Source: Arcobacter suis CECT 7833 (lineage in GTDB: Bacteria > Campylobacterota > Campylobacteria > Campylobacterales > Arcobacteraceae). From it: a DNA stretch of 64,000 nt. Position numbers and translations under genes: made by a program. This document shows, in pieces, positions 29,365-38,765 of this stretch; the first letter of the stretch is position 1; each line of letters begins with the position of its first letter. The stretch spans positions 1,488,001 to 1,552,000 of the forward strand of contig NZ_CP032100.1 of NCBI RefSeq assembly GCF_003544815.1, written 5' to 3'. A model generated the notes under the pieces. That model saw nothing but the letters and a program-made list of their open reading frames with translations, had not been told where the DNA came from and ran no database searches.

Positions 29365-29889
29365 TTATCTTCCGTAATATGAAATCAAAGAAGCTTTTGC
29401 CAAAGAGTGAGAGTTTAAATAAAATCCAACTAATGCAGCATTTGCATTTTTATCTAATCCTAAAGTTTCAACATCAAGGGCATGAACCGTAAAAATATAT
29501 TTATGAGCTTTATCTCCTTGGGGAGGACAAGCACCACCAAATCCACTTTTTCCATAATCAGTTATACTTTGAATAGCATCTTTTGATTCACTATTTCCAA
29601 AACCACTTGGAAGTGTAAATTTATCTTTTGAAATATCAAAAACAACCCAATGCCACCATCCTGAGCCAGTTGGTGCATCTGGATCATAAACAGTAACTGC
29701 AAAAGATTTTGTTCCCTTTGGAGCGTCTTTCCAAGAAAGTTGTGGTGAAATATTTTCACCAGTACATCCAAAACCATTGAAAACTTGTTTGTTTGTAAGT
29801 TGTCCTTGTAAATCAGTACTACTTAATGTAAAATTTTGTGCAAAAATAATACTTGCACTAAAAACTATTAATAATGCTATTTTTTTCAT
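29365..29889 (-). CDS. YbhB/YbcL-type Raf-kinase-inhibitor-like (PEBP) protein
   Basis: 174 residues with a signal peptide (KKIALLIVFSASIIFA) and PEBP motifs: FGCTGENISPQLSWKDAP, VTVYDPDAPTGSGWWHW, and GKSGFGGACPPQGDKAHKY. Probably periplasmic; the bacterial role is unclear, with phospholipid or phosphate ligand binding inferred from the fold. Confidence 0.92.
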   Translation of the reverse strand: MKKIALLIVFSASIIFAQNFTLSSTDLQGQLTNKQVFNGFGCTGENISPQLSWKDAPKGTKSFAVTVYDPDAPTGSGWWHWVVFDISKDKFTLPSGFGNSESKDAIQSITDYGKSGFGGACPPQGDKAHKYIFTVHALDVETLGLDKNANAALVGFYLNSHSLAKASLISYYGR

Positions 29890-29954
29890 AATCTTTCTCC
29901 TTTAATTTAAAAATATTATATAAAAAATGAATCTTTAATTCTATTAGAAAAAAT

Positions 29955-30800
29955 TCAATTTTTGTTGTTTTTTATCTGTTTTGGAGTAATTTTATACTCT
30001 TTTTTAAAAGCTTGAATAAACCAAGAAATATTATCAAATCCACTTTGTTGACATACTTCAGTAACATTATAGTCTGTTGTTTCAAGTAATAATTTTGCTT
30101 TTTCAAGTTTTTTAATAATTTGCCATTTTTTAGGAGTTATTCCAAAATTATCTTTAAATTTATTTCTAAAAGCTAAATCAGTAATATTAAACTCTTTTGC
30201 AAATAAAAGCACATTTTTATCGACTTCAAACTCTTTTTCTATTTTTGTTTTAAAAGAATTATTTGTATAAATTGAAGATAAAAATGCTTCAAAACTCTTT
30301 TTTGAATTGGATTCCAATATATTTAAAAAGGCTTCTTCTAATTTAAGTTTAATTATAAATTCTTGGTTTGATGTTACAGTTTTCAAATATGATAAAACAG
30401 AAGATTGGAAAATTTCAAATTTTGTTGTTTTTTCAATTTTTAAAATATTATTCTCAAATAATCTTTTTTCATCAAAATGTAAATCATATTTTTTTATAAA
30501 ATCCAAAAGAAGATTATCATCATACATAAATAATATTGCTTCATAATAGTTATCTAAAATTTCACTCATTACATAATTTCCACTTTTTAAAAAAAGTACA
30601 TCTTGTGAGTTTGCGACTATTCTTTCATCTTTAAAATGAAGTATTTTAGAACCTTTTATTACAAATATAAGCATATTTGTAGAGATAAAAACTTCATTTT
30701 TATGTTGTTCTTCATATTGAATATATTTGCATATTGAAAGATTTTCTAACTTATTTAAAGTATGATTTTTTTCCAAAAAATCAGGTAGTACAAATTTCAT
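29955..30800 (-). CDS. AraC-family transcriptional regulator
   Basis: 281 residues. A diverged N-terminal cupin-like sensor (FVIKGSKILHFKDERIVA) and a C-terminal double HTH (FNITDLAFRNKFKDNFG, VTEVCQQSGFDNISWFIQAF, KITPKQI). It starts 9 bases after the stop of the sensor cyclase gene at 30810 on the same strand, so the two probably form an operon. The inducer is unknown. Confidence 0.88.
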   Translation of the reverse strand: MKFVLPDFLEKNHTLNKLENLSICKYIQYEEQHKNEVFISTNMLIFVIKGSKILHFKDERIVANSQDVLFLKSGNYVMSEILDNYYEAILFMYDDNLLLDFIKKYDLHFDEKRLFENNILKIEKTTKFEIFQSSVLSYLKTVTSNQEFIIKLKLEEAFLNILESNSKKSFEAFLSSIYTNNSFKTKIEKEFEVDKNVLLFAKEFNITDLAFRNKFKDNFGITPKKWQIIKKLEKAKLLLETTDYNVTEVCQQSGFDNISWFIQAFKKEYKITPKQIKNNKN

Positions 30801-30809
30801 TAAAATATC

Positions 30810-33479
30810 CTATTCATTTACTACTTTATTTCTTCCTGATTCTTTTGCCATATAAAGCAATTTATCTGCTTTTTTATATATATCATCTATATCCATAATA
30901 TTGCTTGCATAATCGCTAATTAACCCCATAGATACAGTAATATGTTCACTTACATTACTACTTTTATGTTCTATTTTTAAATTTTGTATATTTTTTAAAA
31001 TTTTATTTGCAAATTCAAAAGCTTTTTCTTTATTTTGGCATTTAAACAATATACCAAACTCTTCTCCACCTAATCTAAAACAATAATCATTTGCTCTTGT
31101 AGTAGATTCTGTTAAGGTATTTGCTACTTTTTTTAAAGCATTATCCCCCATTTGATGACCATATGTATCATTGTATTGTTTAAAATAATCAACATCCATA
31201 ATCAAAAATGAGATAAATTGATTTTCTCTTTTTGCACTATTTATAAATTTTGTAGAAAAATCATTAAAATAACGTTGATTATAAATATTTGTTAAACCAT
31301 CTGTTATAGATATTTGTTCAATAATTTTTTTATCAGTTATATCTTGTTTTATTGAAATGTAGCCTATTTTGTTATTAAACTCATCAAATTTTGGGCTTAT
31401 TGTTATGTGTATCCAATAATCTACTCCATCTTTTGCTCTATCTTTAATATCTCCCTTCCAAATCTTATTTGCACTAATTGTATTCCACAAATCTTTATAA
31501 ATTTCACTAGAAATATCAGGATGTCTTACAATATTATGATTTTGACCAATAAGTTCTTCCCTTGAATACTTACTAATACGACAAAAAGCACTTGAAACAT
31601 CTGTGATAAATCCTTTTAAATCTGTTGAAGAAGAAATTATATGTTCATCAATTAATTTATTAAAACTTTTTAATCTCGTTTCTATTTTTTTTCTTTTTTT
31701 AATTTCTATTTTTAATTTTAAATTTGCATTTATAAATATAAAAAGAATAATTCCAAATAAAAATATTGTTCCAAAAACCCAAAGTGCAATTACTTTATAA
31801 TTTGTTGATTCTCCAATATTTATAGGAATCCATTTATTAAAAATTATTTGTTTATCTTCAAAAGTCAAAGTACCAATTGCTTTATTAAAAATATCATTTA
31901 ATAAAGGTTCATCAACTCTTGTTCCAATACTTAAATCCCAATTTTCATCTATTTTTCCACTAATCTTTAATTGGGCAATAAATTTATTTTGTATAGCATA
32001 AGAAACGGTGGTTAAAGTATCAATAAATCCGAATAATTCTTTATTTTTAACTTTATTTAAACCATCTTCAATATTTTCAACTTCAGAAATATTTATATTA
32101 GGATATTTCTTTTTTAAAACTTCAACATATGCATAATCTTTTACTATACCTATTTTCTTATTTTCAATATCAGAAATATTTGGGATAAAAAGTTCATCAA
32201 TTCTTGTTACTATAATCAAAGGAGATTGAATATATGTTTTTGTAAAATTTAAAAATTCTTTTCGTTTTTGAGTTGATATAAGAAGAGAAATAATATCGCA
32301 TTTTTTATTCTCTACAAAAGTTAAAGATTCTTTCCAACTTGAAGTTGGAACAAGTTTTAAAGGAATACCTAATTTTTGTTCAAAAATTTTAAAATAATCT
32401 GCTGTGATACCCACATGTTTTGAATCAATAATTTTTTCAAAAGGCATCCAATTTGGATCAATACAATAAGTCATCTCTTTTTTATTTTTTATATAATTTA
32501 ACTCTTCTTTAGTCAAATTTAAATTATTTTTGAAATCTCCAAAAATAAAATCTTTTATATTTAAACTATTTTCTGATAAACCATAATCTTTATATAATTC
32601 TGAAATATATTGAAAACGTCCCTTATCTGAACTTCCTAAAGTAGCATCTTTTATATCTATCATCTCTTCAATTACATTTGCTTCAAATCTTAAATGCTCA
32701 ATAGATTTTTTATTATTATATTTATTATGAATTAATTGAACTATTTCTTCTTTATGCTTTAAAGCATAGTCCCAACCTTTTAGTGTTGCTTTTTTAAATT
32801 TTTCGACACGATCTGGATGATTTATTGCTTCATTTTTATTTGTAAATAACATATCTCCATATAAATCAAATCCATAATTTATTGGATTAATAACATTAAC
32901 ATCTATATTTTTTTCTTTAAAATAAAAAGGTTCATTACTCAAATAAGCAGAAGATAAATCTATCTCTTTGTTAAGCAATTTTAAGTAGTCATTAGCTTCT
33001 CTTTTTGCTACAAAATTTGGTTTAATATCCATCTTTTTTAACATTGCTAATATTGCAAAACTATCAATATCATTTCCATAAAATGAAATGTTTTTATTAT
33101 TTAAAGCATAAGGAGAATCTATTCCACTACTTTTTAAAGAAATTAAAACATTTGGAGAATGCTGAAATATAGGAGCTACAATAACAACTGGTTCATTTCT
33201 CATTTTATACAACAATAAAGCTGAATCAGCTACTCCGTAGTGTGCTTCTTCATCTATTACTTGTTGAATATTATTAAATCTTAAATCTCTTTGTTTTATA
33301 TCAACATCTAATCCAACTTCATCGTAAAAACCTTTTTCTTTTGCAACATAGTATCCTGCAAATTGAAATTGATGAAACCATTTTAATTGAAGAGTTACTT
33401 TTTCTTTAGAATATGCAAATGTAAATAATAAAATTATTAATATTATTTTAGATTTGAAGAGAATTTCAATTATTCTCAT
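30810..33479 (-). CDS. Sensor diguanylate cyclase: THI5-like + SBP_bac_3 + PAS + GGDEF
   Basis: 889 residues. Signal/anchor 1-23; NMT1/THI5-like binding domain about 25-320 (VTLQLKWFHQFQFAGYYVA); a bacterial extracellular solute-binding type 3 domain about 330-590 (YCIDPNWMPFEKI); membrane helix about 600-625 (ALWVFGTIFLFGIILFI); PAS 650-750 (EELIGQNHNIVRHPD); GGDEF domain 760-889 with an active GGEEF site and an RxxD inhibitory site (RAND) five residues before it. Makes c-di-GMP in response to periplasmic ligands, possibly a pyrimidine-like or amino-acid compound. No EAL domain. Confidence 0.9.
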   Translation of the reverse strand: MRIIEILFKSKIILIILLFTFAYSKEKVTLQLKWFHQFQFAGYYVAKEKGFYDEVGLDVDIKQRDLRFNNIQQVIDEEAHYGVADSALLLYKMRNEPVVIVAPIFQHSPNVLISLKSSGIDSPYALNNKNISFYGNDIDSFAILAMLKKMDIKPNFVAKREANDYLKLLNKEIDLSSAYLSNEPFYFKEKNIDVNVINPINYGFDLYGDMLFTNKNEAINHPDRVEKFKKATLKGWDYALKHKEEIVQLIHNKYNNKKSIEHLRFEANVIEEMIDIKDATLGSSDKGRFQYISELYKDYGLSENSLNIKDFIFGDFKNNLNLTKEELNYIKNKKEMTYCIDPNWMPFEKIIDSKHVGITADYFKIFEQKLGIPLKLVPTSSWKESLTFVENKKCDIISLLISTQKRKEFLNFTKTYIQSPLIIVTRIDELFIPNISDIENKKIGIVKDYAYVEVLKKKYPNINISEVENIEDGLNKVKNKELFGFIDTLTTVSYAIQNKFIAQLKISGKIDENWDLSIGTRVDEPLLNDIFNKAIGTLTFEDKQIIFNKWIPINIGESTNYKVIALWVFGTIFLFGIILFIFINANLKLKIEIKKRKKIETRLKSFNKLIDEHIISSSTDLKGFITDVSSAFCRISKYSREELIGQNHNIVRHPDISSEIYKDLWNTISANKIWKGDIKDRAKDGVDYWIHITISPKFDEFNNKIGYISIKQDITDKKIIEQISITDGLTNIYNQRYFNDFSTKFINSAKRENQFISFLIMDVDYFKQYNDTYGHQMGDNALKKVANTLTESTTRANDYCFRLGGEEFGILFKCQNKEKAFEFANKILKNIQNLKIEHKSSNVSEHITVSMGLISDYASNIMDIDDIYKKADKLLYMAKESGRNKVVNE

Positions 33480-33557
33480 AAATTAAACCTTTTTCTTAAA
33501 AATTACCTAAATTTTTAAAATTATTATACTAAAAATATCAGATAATAAATCGAGGTA

Positions 33558-34370
33558 TTAGTTTAAAAAACTGGAAATTTGTTTAATTTCTTCATTTGTA
33601 AGTTCAAAACCACTAATTTTCAAATCTTCAATCATATGTTTTGTTGAAGTTGTGCCATTTAGCGGAACAATATCTATATGATTTAAAAATCTATAAAAGA
33701 TTTCAGCTACACCTTTTTTATATTTGAGTGCTAGATTTTGTAAAACTTCATGTGAAAGAATATTTGGATTTGCAGTTAGTGACCAAAAACTCTCATAAGT
33801 GATGTTATGCTGTTTACAAAAAGCTCTTAAATCTTTGTCATAACCTGATTGAGCATAAAATCTGTTTTGGACAATAGTTGGTTTTACTTTTGCGTTATTG
33901 TATAAATATTTTAAAACATCTAAATCATAACAATTACTAATTCCCAAAGCCCCTACTTCTTTTTTGTCATAAAACTCTTCCATTTTTTGCCAAACTTTTT
34001 GAAGTTTACTTCCTGGATATACGGGTGAATGTAAAATATAAGCGTTTATAAAGTCAGTTTTTAGATTTTTTTTAGATTTTTCAAAGGATTTTTCTACTTG
34101 TACTTCTATTTCATCACTTTCTAAATATGGCATATTAGTTTGGTCTTGTCCATCAATTGGAGTAAATTTTGTTTGTAAAAATAAATCTTCTCTTTTTATT
34201 CCTATTTCATACGCTTTTTGTAAACCAAGACCAACTAAATCTTCTCTGTAATGTTTTGGTTGACATGCGGTATCAATGCCTTTAAAACCTTGTTTTAAAG
34301 CTTCAAAAACTAAATTTGTTGTATTTTCTTTTTTCCAAGCTGTTCCATAAATCATATTTGGTATTTTCAT
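33558..34370 (-). CDS. Aldo/keto reductase
   Basis: 270 residues. The family elements are present: GIDTACQPKHYREDLVG (D and Y of the catalytic tetrad), LQTKF (K), AYILHSP (H), GISNCYDLDVL and VQNRFYAQ. NADPH-dependent reduction of aldehydes or ketones in the cytoplasm is expected. Ten bases upstream lies a DMT transporter on the same strand. Confidence 0.88.
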   Translation of the reverse strand: MKIPNMIYGTAWKKENTTNLVFEALKQGFKGIDTACQPKHYREDLVGLGLQKAYEIGIKREDLFLQTKFTPIDGQDQTNMPYLESDEIEVQVEKSFEKSKKNLKTDFINAYILHSPVYPGSKLQKVWQKMEEFYDKKEVGALGISNCYDLDVLKYLYNNAKVKPTIVQNRFYAQSGYDKDLRAFCKQHNITYESFWSLTANPNILSHEVLQNLALKYKKGVAEIFYRFLNHIDIVPLNGTTSTKHMIEDLKISGFELTNEEIKQISSFLN

Positions 34371-34380
34371 AATAATTCTC

Positions 34381-35262
34381 TTATTTTTGTTTTAATAGAA
34401 CTATTGTAGCAAATGTTGAGATTATAATTCCCACTAAAATCCAAGATGTTATAAGTTTTCTTTCAAATATATACATCAATACAGCAACCGCTGCTGGATT
34501 TAAATATATATATGCCATAAGTTTTTTAGGACCTAATATAATTGAAGATTTTTGATATAAATACACAGTTGTTAAAGTCGCCCCAATTACTAAATAAGCC
34601 ATATAAAAAATCAAATCTCCTTCTATTTTTTCCCACTCTAAAGGTATATTAAAAATTTCTAAAGCTAAAAACATCCAAATGCAACCACCAAGTAAAGTTG
34701 TAAAAACTAATACAAAAAGTTCATCATCTTTTTTATGAAGAAATTTTAATGAAATAGAATACAAAGCCATAAAAACCGTTGCAAACAAGAAAATAAAATC
34801 TCCATAATTCAAAGAAAAACTCAAGAATAATTCTAAATTTCCTTTAAAAACAACAATACAAGTACCAATTATTCCAATAAAATATAAAATCATCTGATAA
34901 AAACTAATTTTATCTTTAAATATAAAAACACAAAAAACTGCAGTTATTAAAGGAACTAAAGTATATAAAGTTCCAGCATTTAAAGCAGTTGTTGTCTCTA
35001 AAGCTTTGAAAAATGAGATAAAATATAAAGAGTAAAATAGACTAATAATCATGGCACGAGGCATTGTAGAAATAATTTTTTCTCTAAGTTTTTTGTTTAA
35101 AAGAACCACTGGTGATAAAAACAAAGAAGCTAAAAAAAATCTAAACAAAGTAAGTGAAATAGAATCAATCACTCCTGAAAGTTTAGAAGAAGCAATAAAA
35201 GAACCAGCTACTAAAAAAGTAGCAAAAAGTACTAAAAAATGAGCTTTAAGTGTTTGAGTCAA
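34381..35262 (-). CDS. EamA/DMT-family transporter
   Basis: 293 residues with ten predicted helices in two EamA halves (FLVLFATFLVAGSFIASSKL, TTALNAGTLYTLVPLITAVF, LGPKKLMAYIYLNPAAVAV). Inner-membrane export of an unknown small molecule. Divergent from the guanidine exporter region. Confidence 0.88.
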   Translation of the reverse strand: MTQTLKAHFLVLFATFLVAGSFIASSKLSGVIDSISLTLFRFFLASLFLSPVVLLNKKLREKIISTMPRAMIISLFYSLYFISFFKALETTTALNAGTLYTLVPLITAVFCVFIFKDKISFYQMILYFIGIIGTCIVVFKGNLELFLSFSLNYGDFIFLFATVFMALYSISLKFLHKKDDELFVLVFTTLLGGCIWMFLALEIFNIPLEWEKIEGDLIFYMAYLVIGATLTTVYLYQKSSIILGPKKLMAYIYLNPAAVAVLMYIFERKLITSWILVGIIISTFATIVLLKQK

Positions 35263-35368
35263 AAAAATCCTTTGATAAATAATAGATGTAATCTTAGTGA
35301 AATAACATTATAATTTCATTTACATATGTTGATTAAACTATAATTTATCACTTTTTTAAGAAATTTTG

Positions 35369-35376
35369 TATAAAAT
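35369..35376 (+). promoter_or_regulatory. Probable -10 element of the guanidine riboswitch transcript
   Basis: TATAAAAT, 13 bases before the first riboswitch hairpin, fits the AT-rich extended -10 style of Campylobacterota promoters. The -35 region is not distinct. Confidence 0.4.
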
Positions 35377-35388
35377 TTATACAAGTAA

Positions 35389-35432
35389 GTAAGGACGACC
35401 TTACCTCTACATTTAATTTAGAGGACGACCTC
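35389..35432 (+). ncRNA. Guanidine-II riboswitch (mini-ykkC)
   Basis: Two hairpins with identical ACGA loops: 35389-35404 (stem GTAAGG/CCTTAC) and 35421-35432 (stem GAGG/CCTC), separated by 16 bases, ending about 10 bases before the AAAGG ribosome site. The paired GG-ACGR-CC loops are the signature of the guanidine-II class, which in known cases exposes the ribosome site when guanidinium links the loops. The downstream gene is a Gdx/SugE exporter, the classic target. Confidence 0.92.
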
Positions 35433-35450
35433 ATTTTTAAAGGAAAATGT

Positions 35451-35774
35451 ATGAGTACAAATTGGGTTATTCTTATAATTGCTGGATTATTTGAAATATT
35501 CTGGGCAATAGGTCTTAAATATACGGATGGTTTTAGCAAACTAATACCTAGCATTTTAACTATACTTTCAATGCTTATAAGTGTTTGGTTACTAAGTATT
35601 TCACTAAAAACTCTTCCTCTTGGAACTGCTTACGCTGTTTGGGTTGGAATTGGAACAGTTGGTACAGTAATAGCTGGTATAATTCTTTTTAATGATTCTG
35701 TTAATTTACTTAGAATTATAAGTATTCTTTTTATTATTCTTGGTATTATTGGATTAAAAATCACTACTTCTTAA
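35451..35774 (+). CDS. gdx: Guanidinium exporter of the SMR family (Gdx/SugE)
   Basis: 107 residues, four membrane helices. Opening matches SugE/Gdx closely (IAGLFEIFWAIGLKYTDGF, essential E15), with LPLGTAYAVWVGIGTVGTVI and a typical IIGLKI end. Works as a dual-topology dimer exchanging guanidinium for protons. Directly controlled by the guanidine-II riboswitch upstream. The gene 16 bases downstream probably shares its transcript. Confidence 0.93.
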   Translation: MSTNWVILIIAGLFEIFWAIGLKYTDGFSKLIPSILTILSMLISVWLLSISLKTLPLGTAYAVWVGIGTVGTVIAGIILFNDSVNLLRIISILFIILGIIGLKITTS

Positions 35775-35790
35775 AATAAAAAGGCTTTTT

Positions 35791-37146
35791 TTGATTAAAA
35801 ATATTCTATTCTTTCTTATTCCTTTAGTCATTTATATTAGTTTATCAAACTTCATTGTAGATGAAAAAAATGTGATTTTAGTAACTTTACTTATAACAGT
35901 TATTATTTTTTGGGCAACTTCAATAATACCTGATTATCAAACTTCGCTAATTTTTTTATTTACAAGTTTAATATTTTCTTTAAGTAGCAAAGATATTATT
36001 TTTTCAGGATTTTCATCTTCTGCATTTTGGCTTGTATTTGCTGGAATGTTAATAGCAAGTGCTATAAAAAATGTAAAATTAAGTGAGAGATTTTCAACTT
36101 TTTTTACCAATATAAAAAATCCAAGTTATTTAAGTATTTTGATTTATATAAATATTTTTTCTTTATTATTTAGTTTTATTATGCCTTCAAGCTTAGGAAG
36201 AATTGTACTTTTAATTCCAATTGCAGCTATTATTGCCAAAAACTTTGGATTTAAAGAACATGATAATGGTTATGTTGGAATCATGTTAGCTTTTATTTTT
36301 TCAACAGTAATTCCTGCTTTTGCAATTTTACCTGCAAATGTACCAAACATGATATTAAGTGGATTAACCCATGAAATCTATGGTTTTGAGCTTTTATATT
36401 CGCACTATTTAGTTGCAAACTTTTTTGTTTTAGGTTTTATAAAAAATATAATTATTGTTGCTATGATTTATTTTATGTATCACGATACAGTAAAACCTTC
36501 TATTTTAAAAAGTGAAAAAAATCTTTTATCAAAAGATGAAAAAATAGTTATTGGTACAACGCTTATGATGCTACTTTTTTGGACTACAGATTTTATTCAT
36601 GGTATTTCTGCAAGTGTAATTGCTATTGTTGGTGTTTTATTTTTAGCAAATCCAGCTATAAATATCATAAAAAACAAAGATTTAAATAGCATAAATTTTG
36701 CTTCTTTACTTTTAGTTGCTTCGATTATTAGCCTTGGAAATATAGTTGCAAATAATGATTACATAAAAGAGATTCTAAATACAACTATTAATCATTTTGA
36801 ACCAACAAGTTATGAGATACTAAATCAAATAATTATTAGTTTATTTATGGCTATTAGTGGTATATTTATAACTCAACCATCAATTCCAGCAATTTTTACA
36901 CCAATGGCAGAACATATAAGTTTAATAAGTAATTTTAGTTTAAATGAAGTAATTATGATGGAAGTAACAGCATTTTCAACTATATTTTTACCATTTCAAT
37001 CACCACCAATAATAATTGGTTTAGCTTTAGCAAATATCAAACAAACTAAAGGGGTTAAGTTTTTATTGATACTTGCTGTTATTACTATAATTTTTTTATT
37101 TCCATTACAATATTTCTGGATGCAACTTGTAAAAAATATAATTTAG
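35791..37146 (+). CDS. SLC13/DASS-like anion permease
   Basis: 451 residues, eleven or more hydrophobic segments. Segments such as FWATSIIPDYQTSLIFLF, FWLVFAGMLIASAI, FIMPSSLGRIVLLIPIAAI and the second-half FITQPSIPAIFTPM/LPFQSPPIIIGLAL pseudo-repeat fit the DASS/CitMHS-like group. It starts at TTG 16 bases after the guanidine exporter stop, with AAAGGC ahead, so it is likely in the riboswitch-controlled operon. Substrate unknown. Confidence 0.8.
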   Translation: MIKNILFFLIPLVIYISLSNFIVDEKNVILVTLLITVIIFWATSIIPDYQTSLIFLFTSLIFSLSSKDIIFSGFSSSAFWLVFAGMLIASAIKNVKLSERFSTFFTNIKNPSYLSILIYINIFSLLFSFIMPSSLGRIVLLIPIAAIIAKNFGFKEHDNGYVGIMLAFIFSTVIPAFAILPANVPNMILSGLTHEIYGFELLYSHYLVANFFVLGFIKNIIIVAMIYFMYHDTVKPSILKSEKNLLSKDEKIVIGTTLMMLLFWTTDFIHGISASVIAIVGVLFLANPAINIIKNKDLNSINFASLLLVASIISLGNIVANNDYIKEILNTTINHFEPTSYEILNQIIISLFMAISGIFITQPSIPAIFTPMAEHISLISNFSLNEVIMMEVTAFSTIFLPFQSPPIIIGLALANIKQTKGVKFLLILAVITIIFLFPLQYFWMQLVKNII

Positions 37147-37179
37147 ACATTTCAAAATTTTATTTTGAAATGTTTTTTA
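37147..37179. terminator. Terminator between the permease and the convergent oxidoreductase
   Basis: Stem ACATTTCAAAA (37147-37157) pairs perfectly with 37163-37173, with a 5-base loop, followed by TTTTTT. It begins right at the permease stop and lies partly within the 3' end of the convergent gene. Confidence 0.75.
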
Positions 37180-37687
37180 TATATTCCACATAATTTTTTG
37201 CAGATTCTTCAAGTTGTTCATCACTTATAACAAATGTTTCATAAGTAACAAAAGGATTTTGATAATCCATTTTTATATAATTTGCAGTTCCAACAAATGG
37301 AGTTAAAAACTCTTCAACTGAATGTTTATTACTTCCTGTTGAGCTGTATTGTGCTATTCCACTTCCTGTACTTACAGCAATAACAAACTTTTTACCTTCA
37401 AGTTTATAGTTTTCTCCATAAGCAAAATTATAAGTAAAAACTACATCTAACCACTCTTTTAAAAGTGCTGGAGAACTTAACCAATACATTGGAAATTGGA
37501 AAATAATTACATCATTTTGTAAAAGTAATTCTTGTTCTTTTTCTACATCTATTTTAAAATCTGGATATTTTGCATATAAATTATTTACTGTTACATTCTC
37601 TTCTTTTTGAGCTGTTTGACTTAAAAATTTATTTACTCTTGACTCATCTATATTTGGATGAACTAGGTTGATTAATACTTTCTTCAT
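37160..37687 (-). CDS. Flavodoxin-fold NAD(P)H-dependent oxidoreductase (KefF/YwrO-like)
   Basis: 175 residues: INLVHPNIDESRVNKFL, DVIIFQFPMYWLSSPALLKEW, VFTYNFAYGENYKLEGKKF and AVSTGSG. FMN-dependent quinone reduction is the usual activity. Divergent from an HxlR regulator at 37810, the same arrangement as mdaB/HxlR at 25 kb. Confidence 0.9.
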   Translation of the reverse strand: MKKVLINLVHPNIDESRVNKFLSQTAQKEENVTVNNLYAKYPDFKIDVEKEQELLLQNDVIIFQFPMYWLSSPALLKEWLDVVFTYNFAYGENYKLEGKKFVIAVSTGSGIAQYSSTGSNKHSVEEFLTPFVGTANYIKMDYQNPFVTYETFVISDEQLEESAKNYVEYIKNISK

Positions 37688-37727
37688 TTTTTATCCTTTT
37701 ATATATTTTCAAAATCTTATCCATTTA

Positions 37728-37759
37728 TGACATTTTTGTCAAGTAGTGATAAATATGTC
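37728..37759. promoter_or_regulatory. Inverted TGACA/TGTCA sites between oxidoreductase and HxlR regulator
   Basis: TGACATTTTTGTCA (37728-37741) is a perfect inverted repeat apart from its T-run centre; a further TATGTCATA element follows at about 37755-37763. It is a good candidate operator for the adjacent HxlR regulator, which has its start at 37810. Confidence 0.5.
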
Positions 37760-37809
37760 ATAATTGATATTTTAGTCATTATTAGATAAAATACGTCAAA
37801 GGATAAATA

Positions 37810-38151
37810 ATGATAAAACTAAATGGAAAACAATACGAATGTCCAAGTAAAATACCTATGGATTTAGTTGATGATAAATGGAAATTTTTAATACTTTGGA
37901 ATTTATCTACAAAACCATTACGAATTAGTGAATTATCAGAAAAAATTTCCGACACTTCACAAAGAACTTTAAGCAGAAAACTAAAAGCTTTAGAAGAAGT
38001 ATCTCTGGTACAAAGAGTTGTTTTTCCAGAAGTTCCACCAAAAGTTGAATATTCACTAACAATTCATGGGGAAAGACTTCTTGAAATATTTACAATAATG
38101 GCTAAATGGGGAGAACAATATGCTAAAGATATGGATGCGATAATAGAATAA
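37810..38151 (+). CDS. HxlR-family transcriptional regulator
   Basis: 113 residues with the HxlR winged HTH (MDLVDDKWKFLILWNL, KPLRISELSEKI, SQRTLSRKLKALEE, PEVPPKVEYSLT). As in the regulator at 25257, a lone cysteine sits at residue 11 (KQYECPSK). Its position next to a quinone-reductase-like gene suggests a thiol-based electrophile sensor. AAAGGA precedes the ATG. Convergent with a Crp/Fnr gene. Confidence 0.9.
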   Translation: MIKLNGKQYECPSKIPMDLVDDKWKFLILWNLSTKPLRISELSEKISDTSQRTLSRKLKALEEVSLVQRVVFPEVPPKVEYSLTIHGERLLEIFTIMAKWGEQYAKDMDAIIE

Positions 38152-38153
38152 CT

Positions 38154-38765
38154 TTATTTATTTAACTTTTTTCTAATTCGGCTTAATTGAGTTGGAGTTA
38201 TGCCTAAATGATTTGCGATATGGTGCTTGGCTATTCTATTTTCGATATTTGGATTATTTTTTATAAAATTCTCATATCTTATTGTTGCATCATCAAGAAT
38301 TAGAGAAATCTCATTTTTTTCTTTTATTATTACCCAGTTTTTTTCTAAATAATTTATATAAAAAGTTTTAAATTCATTGTATTTATCTATCAACTCTTTA
38401 TATTTTTCAAAATCTATAAAAATAAGCGTACAATCTTCCAAAGCTTCTATATTTAGATATGAATCTTCTTTTGTAAGAAGTGAAACCTTTGAAGCTGAAA
38501 AATAATTCTCACTAAAAAGATTTTTAGTATAAATCTCACCATTCTCACCTAAATAATAAGTTCGTAAAATCCCTTTACAAATAAAATAGATATATTTTGC
38601 TTTTGAATAATTATCAAGTAAAATTTCACCTTTTTTTACCTCTTTTAAAAAAGTGATATTTTTGAGTCTTTCAAAATTCTCATTATTAAAATCATAATAT
38701 TGTTTACATATATTTCTAAACTGCTCATAATACAACTCTTTCATAAAATCAATCTTCCATACCAA
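38154..38765 (-). CDS. Crp/Fnr-family regulator
   Basis: 203 residues: N-terminal cyclic-nucleotide-binding fold (LKEVKKGEILLDNYSKAKYI, FICKGILRTYYLGENGE) and a C-terminal HTH (IAKHHIANHLGITPTQLSRIRKKL). No iron-sulfur cysteine cluster of the Fnr type is evident. It overlaps the upstream gene by 17 bases, so the two are translated together with the TetR gene further upstream. Confidence 0.88.
   Translation of the reverse strand: MVWKIDFMKELYYEQFRNICKQYYDFNNENFERLKNITFLKEVKKGEILLDNYSKAKYIYFICKGILRTYYLGENGEIYTKNLFSENYFSASKVSLLTKEDSYLNIEALEDCTLIFIDFEKYKELIDKYNEFKTFYINYLEKNWVIIKEKNEISLILDDATIRYENFIKNNPNIENRIAKHHIANHLGITPTQLSRIRKKLNK

Noticed and set aside
35348-35554. Minus-strand ORF across the guanidine riboswitch
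   Set aside because: It overlaps both riboswitch hairpins and the strongly supported Gdx gene on the other strand.
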